A stretch of DNA of 64,000 nt from contig CANRPW010000010.1 of NCBI GenBank assembly GCA_947632615.1, positions 1-64,000 of the forward strand, in the 5' to 3' direction. The stretch comes from an uncultured Clostridia bacterium (lineage in GTDB: Bacteria > Bacillota > Clostridia > Lachnospirales > CAG-274). Of this stretch, positions 54,883 to 62,906 are shown one piece after another (within the stretch, counting starts at the first letter, position 1; each line of letters starts with the position of its first letter). The notes beneath the pieces are model-generated. The model made no database searches. It worked only from the letters and a program-made list of their open reading frames with translations, and was not told the origin of the DNA. The translations under genes were made by a program, and so were the position numbers.

Positions 54883-55425
54883 TTAATGAGCGACCATAGC
54901 CCTCTGAACAGCCTCCGTTTCTTCGCTTGAAAGACGATAGCGCTTATCGTTTTCATCACCTCTGCCCTTGCGTATGGGCTTCAGATAAGTATAGCTCGAC
55001 TGCCTCGAATATATCCCCGTAATAACAAAGCCGCTGTTTGTTCTGTCAAGCAAAGCAATAGAGAACGAAAGGTCTCCCCCAACCTCAGGAAAAGGATTAT
55101 ACCTGACAATGCCAACCTTCTGAATTGTATAAGAAAGTACATCGTCAATTTCCTTCATCTGAGATATTATCTTTTCCTCCTGCTTAGATACTGCTTCGCT
55201 TTTCTTCACAAAATCCACAAGCAGCTTTTCCAAATTCAGCTGAGAAGCAATAGGTCCCATAAAGTCTTCAACTCTGTTTAAAACCTTAGTCTGTCTTCTG
55301 AAAACAACAATTATAAGTATAAGTAAAAAGAGAGACCAAACAAACATAATACCGATCAGGCAGAGAATGATGGTGTTATTTGCGGCAAATGCAAATAAAT
55401 TATTTATAAGTTCTATATTTTCCAT
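54883..55425 (-). CDS. DUF4446 membrane protein
   Basis: A 180-residue protein of the DUF4446 family, typically encoded next to parB in Firmicutes. One or two membrane helices lie at residues 18-42 (IILCLIGIMFVWSLFLLILIIV), followed by a coiled region and a conserved C-terminal domain (YNPFPEVGGDLSFSIALLD, NSGFVITGIYSRQSSYTYLK). Function unknown; the constant link with ParAB suggests a role at the membrane in origin segregation. Confidence 0.9.
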   Translation of the reverse strand: MENIELINNLFAFAANNTIILCLIGIMFVWSLFLLILIIVVFRRQTKVLNRVEDFMGPIASQLNLEKLLVDFVKKSEAVSKQEEKIISQMKEIDDVLSYTIQKVGIVRYNPFPEVGGDLSFSIALLDRTNSGFVITGIYSRQSSYTYLKPIRKGRGDENDKRYRLSSEETEAVQRAMVAH

Positions 55426-55437
55426 AATATCCTCCGT

Positions 55438-56319
55438 TTACGAAACGCTCCCCTTTATAAGGTTCAAAAAGCTGTCAAGCCAGTCATCGGAATAAAAATC
55501 TATCTCCACCTTACGCTTCTTCCCCTGAACCTTTATATTCACCTTTGTGCCCAACAGCTGTGTGAGCTGACTCTGAGTGTAAGTATATACATTAGAATTT
55601 TCCACAGCCTTGTCTATCTTCTCTCTATAAGCATTAGAAACAAGAGCCTCCGCTTGTCTTACAGACATATTATTATCGGCTATTTTCTTAGCAAGCTCAA
55701 ACTGCTTTTCACTGTCGTCAAGTCCTGCAAGAGTTTTACCGTGTCCCGCTGATATTTTCTTGTCGTTTATCATCTCAATAACTCTGTTGTCAAGACTTAA
55801 AAGGCGCATAACATTAGCCACAGTAGATCTGTTTTTTCCAACCTTTTTAGCTATTTCCTCCTGAGTAAGAGAAAATTCCTCATTAAATCTTTTATATGTG
55901 AGAGCTTCCTCTATAGGGCTTAAGTCCTCTCTCTGTATATTTTCTATAAGAGACATCTGTAAGGTTTCAAGCTCGTCAAGATCTCTTACAATAACCGGCA
56001 CTTTATCAAGTCCTGCAAGACGAGCTGCTCTATATCTTCTCTCTCCGGCAACTATCTCATAAAATTCACCGACCTTCTTTACAATAAGAGGCTGAATTAT
56101 ACCTATTTCCTTTATACTTTCACAAAGCTCCTCAAGGTTTTCTCTTACAAACTTCTTTCTGGGCTGCTCTCTGTTAGGCTCAATTTTGGTTATATCCACA
56201 AGCTCAGCGCCATTTTTACTGTCAGTGCTTTTTTCAACCACTTCAGTATCTATAAGAGCATTAAGTCCTTTAGGGTTAAATCCTCTGCCCAGTCCTCTTT
56301 GTCTTTTAAATTCCGCCAA
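55438..56319 (-). CDS. parB: Chromosome partitioning protein ParB
   Basis: A 293-residue parS-binding CTPase. The N-terminal CTP-binding domain has QPRKKFVRENLEEL and AGERRYRAARLAGLDKVPVI. The helix-turn-helix (LTQEEIAKKVGKNRSTVANV) is near residues 145-165, and a C-terminal dimerisation domain follows. It starts at TTG (56319) with AGAGGTG upstream. It slides from parS and spreads along origin-proximal DNA. It follows parA by 2 bases. Confidence 0.96.
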   Translation of the reverse strand: MAEFKRQRGLGRGFNPKGLNALIDTEVVEKSTDSKNGAELVDITKIEPNREQPRKKFVRENLEELCESIKEIGIIQPLIVKKVGEFYEIVAGERRYRAARLAGLDKVPVIVRDLDELETLQMSLIENIQREDLSPIEEALTYKRFNEEFSLTQEEIAKKVGKNRSTVANVMRLLSLDNRVIEMINDKKISAGHGKTLAGLDDSEKQFELAKKIADNNMSVRQAEALVSNAYREKIDKAVENSNVYTYTQSQLTQLLGTKVNIKVQGKKRKVEIDFYSDDWLDSFLNLIKGSVS

Positions 56320-56321
56320 TT

Positions 56322-57089
56322 TTATTCACCTCTTTTAAGTATTTCCTCGGCAAGTCTTTCATATGCCAAAGCTCCCTTTGAATTTTTATCGTATATATTG
56401 ATAGGCACACCGTAGCTTGGCGCCTCGCTTAGCCTTACATTTCTTGGTATAATGGTTTTAAACGATTCTTTGTCAAGAACAGTCTTTACTTCTTCAACGA
56501 CCTGTGCCGACAGATTTGTTCTGGAATCATACATTGTAAATACCACACCGTCTACCTTAAGGTCTTTATTCAGCTTTTTCTTGACAAGGCTTATGGTGTA
56601 AAGAAGGTCAGTAAGTCCTTCCATAGCATAAAACTCACATTGAAGCGGAACAATAACTCCGTCCGCTGCTGTGAGGGCATTAAGTGTAAGTATATTAAGT
56701 GAAGGAGGGCAGTCTATTATTACATAGTCATATTTATCCCCTATTTCTTCCATAATATCCTTAAGCAGAAATTCTTTTCTCTTAAAATTAATAAGCTCTA
56801 TTTCTGCTCCGGCAAGCTCTCTGTTTGCAGGAAGAATGTCTATATTTTCCATACATTCAGCTTTTATCTTTGTTTCTTCAAAATCAGATTCTCCCGTAAG
56901 CAGAGTATAATATGACTTATCTATATCAAGCTTATCTATTCCATAGCCGCTGGTGGTATTTCCCTGAGGATCTGAGTCTATAAGAAGAACCTTCTTACCT
57001 GCTGCGGCAAGATAAGCTGTTAAATTTATTGCCGTTGTAGTTTTACCGACTCCGCCCTTTTGATTTGCAAGTGCATATATTTTACTCAT
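56322..57089 (-). CDS. parA: Chromosome partitioning ATPase ParA/Soj
   Basis: A 255-residue ParA-type ATPase of usual length. The deviant Walker A is NQKGGVGKTTTAINL (residues 8-22), Walker A' region IDSDPQGN, and Walker B VIIDCPPSLN. It acts with ParB in chromosome origin segregation. A parS site lies 17 bases upstream of its ATG. Confidence 0.97.
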   Translation of the reverse strand: MSKIYALANQKGGVGKTTTAINLTAYLAAAGKKVLLIDSDPQGNTTSGYGIDKLDIDKSYYTLLTGESDFEETKIKAECMENIDILPANRELAGAEIELINFKRKEFLLKDIMEEIGDKYDYVIIDCPPSLNILTLNALTAADGVIVPLQCEFYAMEGLTDLLYTISLVKKKLNKDLKVDGVVFTMYDSRTNLSAQVVEEVKTVLDKESFKTIIPRNVRLSEAPSYGVPINIYDKNSKGALAYERLAEEILKRGE

Positions 57090-57105
57090 GGTTTATCCTT
57101 TCAAA

Positions 57106-57121
57106 TGTTACACGTGGAACA
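57106..57121. other. parS site
   Basis: TGTTACACGTGGAACA matches the bacterial parS consensus TGTTnCACGTGAAACA at 15 of 16 positions. It lies between parA and pyrE, the usual position near the chromosomal origin, and should load ParB. Confidence 0.9.
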
Positions 57122-57123
57122 AT

Positions 57124-57777
57124 TTACTCCACGCCATACAATTTTCTATATTCAAGCATTTTTTCAAGATATGTATTATCTATAGGAAGTACGCCCTCTT
57201 TAATAGCGTTTATAATGTCAACAACAGATGCTATGTTATAAACATTAAGTCCGAAGTCGCTTTTTACTTCCTGTACGGCAGATTTATCTCCTGCTTTTCC
57301 TTTTTCCATTCTGTCTATTGATATAACAACGCCTAAAAGATCAACATTAGCCTGAGCATTTATAATAGGTAGAGTTTCTCTTATAGCAGTGCCTGCTGTT
57401 ATAACATCTTCTATTATAAGAACTTTGTCACCATCCTTAAGCTGATGTCCTACTATCAGTCCGCCCTCGCCATGATCCTTGGCTTCCTTACGGTTAAAAC
57501 AATAGTCAACATTAATGCCATACTTTGAAAGTCCTATAGCAGCAGCCACACAAAGAGGTATTCCCTTATAAGCCGGCCCATAAAGCACATCAGGCTTAAG
57601 CCCTGAGTCAATTATACATTTAGCATAAAATTCGCCTAACTTTGCTATCTGTTCTCCCGTTCTGTAATTTCCCGTATTTACAAAATAGGGGGCTTTGCGT
57701 CCGCTTTTCAATGTAAAATCACCAAAGGTAAGAACGCCTGAGTCGTACATAAATTTGATAAAGTCGTGATTATTCAT
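57124..57777 (-). CDS. pyrE: Orotate phosphoribosyltransferase
   Basis: A 217-residue enzyme of pyrimidine synthesis that joins orotate and PRPP to form OMP. The PRPP-binding motif is VLIIEDVITAGTAIRE (about residues 118-133). N-terminal family features are FGDFTLKSGRKAPYFVN and LYGPAYKGIPL. Not near other pyr genes apart from pyrG 34 kb away. It starts 33 bases after the palindrome and stops just before parS. Confidence 0.97.
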   Translation of the reverse strand: MNNHDFIKFMYDSGVLTFGDFTLKSGRKAPYFVNTGNYRTGEQIAKLGEFYAKCIIDSGLKPDVLYGPAYKGIPLCVAAAIGLSKYGINVDYCFNRKEAKDHGEGGLIVGHQLKDGDKVLIIEDVITAGTAIRETLPIINAQANVDLLGVVISIDRMEKGKAGDKSAVQEVKSDFGLNVYNIASVVDIINAIKEGVLPIDNTYLEKMLEYRKLYGVE

Positions 57778-57809
57778 ATCTTTTCCTCCTTATAAATATA
57801 AAGGCTGCC

Positions 57810-57919
57810 CGGGTAATTCACCTATGTCAAAGGGCGGAAAAATCCGCCCTTTGACATAGGTGAATTACCCGACCGTCGGGGCGCAGAGAAAAGCATCAAA
57901 GATGCTTTTCCCTGCGCCC
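57810..57919. repeat. Two-part intergenic palindrome with a perfect 29-bp stem
   Basis: A perfect 29-bp hairpin (57810-57838 with 57843-57871, loop AAAA) is followed by a 19-bp hairpin (57879-57897 with 57901-57919, loop AAA, one mismatch). It lies between the pepF stop and pyrE. Unlike most copies its longer arm carries a moderate GC content and its shorter arm has the GGGCGC end. Confidence 0.92.
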
Positions 57920-58009
57920 TGGACTACCGCAATCAAATCTCCGAGCCTTTTATATGATCATATTGTAAAAATAATTATATAATTTTTTATCTTCAAATAC
58001 AAGCCTATT

Positions 58010-59779
58010 TTATAAACTTTCCATTTTATTAAGTAAGTTTTCAAATACCTTCATAGCGTTCTCCACAGGTCCTGTTGTACTTATATCAACTCCTGCCCCC
58101 TTAAGCAGTGAAATGGAATAATCAGAACATCCGCCCTTTAAAAAGCCTATATAATCTTCGGCACCGTTTTTATTAAGTATTCTGTCAGCAAGAGCAATAG
58201 CGCAGGAATATCCCGTAGCATACTGATATACATAAAAAGCAGTATAAAAATGAGGTATTCTCATCCATTCATAGCATATCTCATCATCTATTTCTATATC
58301 ATCGCCAAAATACTTGATATTAAGCTGTTTATAAACCTCCGTCATAGACTCAAATGTAAGAGGTTCACCCTTTTCTGCCATTTCATGCACAGTAAGCTCA
58401 AATTCAGCAAACATAGTCTGTCTGAAAAGCGTACCTCTGAACTGCTCCATATAATAGTTTATAAGATAAGCCCTTTGGTTTTTGTCCTCTGTTATCGAAA
58501 GAAGATGCTCCATTAATAGGGCTTCATTTACGGTAGAAGCCACCTCAGCCACAAAAATAGTATAGCTGCCATATACAAAGGGCTGATTACTCCAGGTATA
58601 ATAGCTGTGCATAGCATGACCCATTTCATGAGCAAGGGTAAACATCGAATTTATGTTCCCATCATAGTTTAAAAGTACATAAGGATGTGTACCATATGCT
58701 CCCCAAGAATAAGCCCCGCTCCTTTTGCCCTTGTTTTCATATTTATCTATCCAACCCTCGGTCATTCCCTTTTTAAGTACAGACAAATATTCCTCTCCCA
58801 TAGGCTTAAGAGCCTCTATTACCGTTTTGCAAGCCTCGTCAAATTTTACTTTTACATCTATATTATCTACTATAGGAGTATAAAGATCATAAAAATGTAG
58901 CTTATCCACACCAAGTCTTTTCTTTCTGAGTGAAATATACCTTTTAAGCAGGTGTAAATTTTTATTTACTGCCCCTATAAGATTTTTATATACATCAACG
59001 GGTATGTTGTCGCCATATAAAAAGCTTTCTATACAAGAAGGATAATTTCTGAGACGGCTTAATATAACATCCTTTTTAACACTTGCACTGTAAACGGAAG
59101 CTATAGTATTTTTAAGGGCATAAAAGCTTTTATAATATTCCTTAAAAGCATTTTTCCTTAAAACTCTGTCCTTACTTTCAAGATAAGACTGATATTTTCC
59201 GTGGGTGAGCTGTTTTTCATTGCCCGTTCCGTCAACAACATTTTTAAATGTTATATCAGCATCGTTTATCATAGAAAATATATCATCGGGAGCAGATGTC
59301 ATCTCATATATACCCGCAAGCATTTCCTCCCCTTTAGTATCTAATATATGCTCCTTGTTTCTTAAAAGATTTTCTATAAAATGCTTATATACAGTATTTT
59401 CAGCTGCCTTTAATACCTCTCCCTCATTAAGCGCCAATATCTCAGGCTCTATAAAAGCACAGGCCTCGTTATATTTTACTATAATGCTGTTGGCTCTGCC
59501 GCAAAGTCCTTGATAAAAATTATCTCCCATATCCTCATGGCTTTTCATATTTGCATATACATAAAGTCTTTCAACAGACTTTCCTATTTTTTCATCAATT
59601 TCAAATATAGAGAGCATATTATCTGCCGACAATTTTCCCTTATATTCGGCAAGCTTAGGAATAAGCTCCTCACACATAGCATACTCATTATCCCATTGCT
59701 TATCATCTAAAAATAAATCCTCAATTTTCCATTTATCCATAATTTTAACATTTTTTCTTTCAATAATAGGCGTTGACAT
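58010..59779 (-). CDS. pepF: Oligoendopeptidase F (M3 family)
   Basis: A 589-residue cytosolic zinc metallopeptidase that degrades oligopeptides. The zinc motif HEMGHAMHSYYT (HExxH, about residue 375) is complete, with the third ligand Glu in EVASTVNEALLMEHLL. Length and the N-terminal helical region match PepF. GGGAGG lies 11 bases before ATG. It stands alone upstream of pyrE. Confidence 0.95.
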   Translation of the reverse strand: MSTPIIERKNVKIMDKWKIEDLFLDDKQWDNEYAMCEELIPKLAEYKGKLSADNMLSIFEIDEKIGKSVERLYVYANMKSHEDMGDNFYQGLCGRANSIIVKYNEACAFIEPEILALNEGEVLKAAENTVYKHFIENLLRNKEHILDTKGEEMLAGIYEMTSAPDDIFSMINDADITFKNVVDGTGNEKQLTHGKYQSYLESKDRVLRKNAFKEYYKSFYALKNTIASVYSASVKKDVILSRLRNYPSCIESFLYGDNIPVDVYKNLIGAVNKNLHLLKRYISLRKKRLGVDKLHFYDLYTPIVDNIDVKVKFDEACKTVIEALKPMGEEYLSVLKKGMTEGWIDKYENKGKRSGAYSWGAYGTHPYVLLNYDGNINSMFTLAHEMGHAMHSYYTWSNQPFVYGSYTIFVAEVASTVNEALLMEHLLSITEDKNQRAYLINYYMEQFRGTLFRQTMFAEFELTVHEMAEKGEPLTFESMTEVYKQLNIKYFGDDIEIDDEICYEWMRIPHFYTAFYVYQYATGYSCAIALADRILNKNGAEDYIGFLKGGCSDYSISLLKGAGVDISTTGPVENAMKVFENLLNKMESL

Positions 59780-59946
59780 AAAATTTTCCTCCCATTTTAA
59801 AAATTTATACTTTATTTTTTATATATAGTGTAGTATAATTGAAGTAAGAATGCAAGGATGTATTTGTAATTTTTCGCTGATAGATTTTAAGAAAATTAAT
59901 TTCAAAACAAATCTGATATAGCAATTCTTAAAAAGGAGGTTTTTTT

Positions 59947-61383
59947 ATGGCACTTAAGGTATTAATGGTTGCATCTGAGGTTTCTCCTTATGCAAAAAGC
60001 GGCGGCCTTGGCGACGTTACAGGTTCACTTCCAAAAGCTCTTAAAGATAAGGGCGTAGAAATTTGCGTTGTTTTCCCAAAATATAAATCCGTAAAGCAGG
60101 AATATGTTGATTCAGCCGAATATATAACAGGCTATGACGTTACTCTTGACTGGAGAGTACAGCACGCCGACATATTCAAGCTCAAATCTGACGTAACTAC
60201 TTACATGATAGGCAACGACTTTTATTTCGGAAATCGTGACGGCTATTATGGCTATGGAGATGACTGCGAAAGATTTACATTCTTTTCAAAGGCAGCTCTT
60301 GAACTTATAAATTACATTGACTTCGTGCCCGATGTAATCCATACAAACGATTGGCAGACAGGTCTTGTAAGTCTTTATCTTAAAGACAGATATTCTAAAA
60401 TTAATTTTTATAAGAATATAAAATCACTTTATACTATCCACAACCTTCAATATCAAGGAGTATTCCCTGCAAGGTCACTTTCTATGATGGAGCTTGACTA
60501 TGGCTATCTTACCCCCGATAAGCTCGAATTCTACGGAGCAGTAAACCTTATGAAGGGCGGCTTAGTATATGCTGACGCTATAAATACAGTTTCAAACACT
60601 TATGCAGAAGAGATCAAGCGCCCAGAATACGGCTATCAGCTTGACGGCGTTATGCGCAGCAGAGAAAACATACTTTACGGCATTGTAAACGGCATAGATT
60701 ATGAAGAAAATAATCCTGCCACAAGCAATAAAATCTACGTAAACTATGACGTAAATTCTCTTGAAAAGAAGGCAGAAAATAAACATAAACTTCAGGAAGA
60801 GCTTGGTCTTCCCGTAAGTGATGCCCCAATGATTTCAATTATTTCACGTCTTGCAGATCAGAAGGGTATCAATCTTCTTCTTGACATTTCAAACGAACTT
60901 CTTTCAAAAGATGTTCAGCTTGTAGTGCTTGGTACAGGCAACAGCTATTTTGAATACCGCTTCAGAGAGCTTCAGTCATGGTATCCTCAGAAGGTTTCCG
61001 CAAATATAACCTTCAACGATGTTCTTGCACAGAAGATATATGCAGGCTCTGACATATTCCTTATGCCATCACTTTTCGAGCCATGCGGCTTAGGTCAGCT
61101 TTTCGCAATGAGCTACGGTACTGTTCCCGTTGTAAGAACAACCGGCGGTCTTGTAGATACTGTAGAACACTACGACCCTGAAACAGGCAAAGGCAACGGC
61201 TTCAAATTCCAAGACTTCTTAGGCAGCGGTCTTATGTGGGGTATAAACGAAGCCCTTAAGGCTTATGAAGATAAAGAAACCTGGATGAAGATAGTTACAA
61301 ACGCTATCAACACCCGCTTCTCGTGGGAAAATTCAGCTCAGGAATATATCAATATCTACAATAAGATCTGCGGCAAAGAATAA
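59947..61383 (+). CDS. glgA: Glycogen synthase (ADP-glucose)
   Basis: A 478-residue GT5 glycosyltransferase of usual length that extends alpha-1,4-glucan from ADP-glucose. The N-terminal SEVSPYAKSGGLGDVTGSLP carries the KxGG ADP-glucose motif. The C-terminal catalytic glutamates lie in PSLFEPCGLGQLFAMSYG. AAGGAGG lies 6 bases upstream. No other glg genes are in view, so it is likely not in a glycogen operon here. Confidence 0.97.
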   Translation: MALKVLMVASEVSPYAKSGGLGDVTGSLPKALKDKGVEICVVFPKYKSVKQEYVDSAEYITGYDVTLDWRVQHADIFKLKSDVTTYMIGNDFYFGNRDGYYGYGDDCERFTFFSKAALELINYIDFVPDVIHTNDWQTGLVSLYLKDRYSKINFYKNIKSLYTIHNLQYQGVFPARSLSMMELDYGYLTPDKLEFYGAVNLMKGGLVYADAINTVSNTYAEEIKRPEYGYQLDGVMRSRENILYGIVNGIDYEENNPATSNKIYVNYDVNSLEKKAENKHKLQEELGLPVSDAPMISIISRLADQKGINLLLDISNELLSKDVQLVVLGTGNSYFEYRFRELQSWYPQKVSANITFNDVLAQKIYAGSDIFLMPSLFEPCGLGQLFAMSYGTVPVVRTTGGLVDTVEHYDPETGKGNGFKFQDFLGSGLMWGINEALKAYEDKETWMKIVTNAINTRFSWENSAQEYINIYNKICGKE

Positions 61384-61405
61384 TTTTCAAACAGCATAAT
61401 ATAAT

Positions 61406-61447
61406 AAAAGACTGTCAATAGTAATAAGGCTTTTGACAGTCTTTTTT
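61406..61447 (+). terminator. Intrinsic terminator of glgA
   Basis: AAAGACTGTCAA pairs with TTGACAGTCTTT and a T-run follows. It ends 16 bases before the hflX start, so hflX needs its own transcript or read-through. Confidence 0.85.
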
Positions 61448-61462
61448 AAAACGAGGTCGTTT

Positions 61463-62734
61463 ATGGAAGATAAATTATATAATACTAATGAAGAAACTGA
61501 AAAGGTTGTGCTCGTGGCAGCAGACGACGGGGACGGCAGCTTTGATGCCGAAGAAAGCCTTGACGAGCTTCAGAACCTTGCCGAAACAGCCGGGGCTGAG
61601 GTAGTAGGGCGAATGGTCCAAAAAAGAGATGTTGTCAGCCGTTCTATGTACTTAGGCAAGGGTAAAACCGAGGAGCTTCGTCTTTTCTGTGAAGAGCTTG
61701 GAGCAAACGGCATAATCTGCGATGACGAGCTAAATTCTTCACAGACAGACTACCTTGAAAAAAATACAGGTCTTAAAATAATGGACAGAACTCTCCTTAT
61801 TCTCGATATTTTCGCCAAACACGCAGACTCTGCCGAGGGCAAAGTACAGGTAGAGCTTGCTCAGTTAAGATATAAAATGTCACACCTAACGGGAAAAGGT
61901 AAGTCTATGTCAAGACTTGGCGGTGGCATAGGCACAAGAGGCCCCGGTGAAAAAAAGCTGGAAACCGACAGAAGAAGAATAGCCTCACGCATAAGCGAGC
62001 TTAACCGCAGCCTTAAAGAAATAGAAGCCCACAGAAGCGTAATAAGAGAAAAGCGCATAGGCTCAGGTATACCTATAATAGCATTCATAGGCTATACAAA
62101 CTCGGGTAAATCTACACTTATGAACAGAATTACAGGGGCAGACGTATTATGTGAAAATAAGCTTTTTGCCACCCTTGATATCACTACAAGAAAGGTAAAA
62201 CCCTCAGAAGACTCAAAGCTTGAATACCTTTTCACAGATACTGTAGGCTTTATAAGCAAACTCCCTCACGGACTTATAAAAGCATTTCGCTCTACCCTTG
62301 AAGAAGTAAAATATGCCAATATTCTCATTCACGTAGTAGACTCATCAAACGAAAGCTCTAAAAAGCAAATGAATGTTGTATACGATCTTTTGGACGAGCT
62401 TAATATAAAGGATAAACCCATAATAACAGTATTCAACAAAACAGATAAAATAGCCGATTTTCCCATACCAAAGGACTCTTATGCCGATTATACACTTAAA
62501 ATATCGGCAAAAACAGGCTTTGGCATAGAAGAGCTTGAAAATACTATAGAAAAAGTGGTAAGATCCTTCAAAACTAAAATTGAAATACTCCTTCCCTACA
62601 GTGAAGGCTCTCTTTTAAATAATATATATAAAGACTGCGAAATTATAACAACAGACCATCGCTCAACAGGCACATATATAGAAGCCTTCGTAAACGATGA
62701 ATACCTTTTCAAACTGAAAAATTACATTATATAA
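61463..62734 (+). CDS. hflX: GTPase HflX
   Basis: About 423 residues from the ATG at 61463 (MEDKLYNTNEETEKV), with GAGG 6 bases upstream; the longer frame from 61433 reads through the terminator. HflX is a GTPase that splits stalled 70S ribosomes under stress. The N-terminal HflX domain includes AGAEVVGRMVQKR and SRSMYLGKGK; the G domain has GYTNSGKSTLMN (near residue 212), DTVGFISKLP and NKTDKI. It ends just before the palindrome at 62765. Confidence 0.95.
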   Translation: MEDKLYNTNEETEKVVLVAADDGDGSFDAEESLDELQNLAETAGAEVVGRMVQKRDVVSRSMYLGKGKTEELRLFCEELGANGIICDDELNSSQTDYLEKNTGLKIMDRTLLILDIFAKHADSAEGKVQVELAQLRYKMSHLTGKGKSMSRLGGGIGTRGPGEKKLETDRRRIASRISELNRSLKEIEAHRSVIREKRIGSGIPIIAFIGYTNSGKSTLMNRITGADVLCENKLFATLDITTRKVKPSEDSKLEYLFTDTVGFISKLPHGLIKAFRSTLEEVKYANILIHVVDSSNESSKKQMNVVYDLLDELNIKDKPIITVFNKTDKIADFPIPKDSYADYTLKISAKTGFGIEELENTIEKVVRSFKTKIEILLPYSEGSLLNNIYKDCEIITTDHRSTGTYIEAFVNDEYLFKLKNYII

Positions 62735-62764
62735 AGGTCGTTCCGACCCAGCCTGCGGCGCCGA

Positions 62765-62897
62765 GGCGAGGGAGAGCGGGAAGCAACAAAAAAATGTGCA
62801 AACGGGTTTGCACATTTTTTTGTTGCTTCCCGCTCTCCCTCGCCCCCCCCCGATGGGTCTGCCGTACAAACGATTTTTAATCGTTTGGGAGGCAGGC
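62765..62897. repeat. Two-part intergenic palindrome with a perfect 39-bp stem
   Basis: The long hairpin is 62765-62844: 39-base arms that are perfect reverse complements around 2 bases. A C-run and then an imperfect hairpin (about 62857-62897) follow. It fills the gap between the convergent ends of hflX and the TetM-like gene. The layout of C-run then shorter hairpin matches the first 53 bases of the window. Confidence 0.93.
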
Positions 62898-62906
62898 GCA
62901 ACCTTT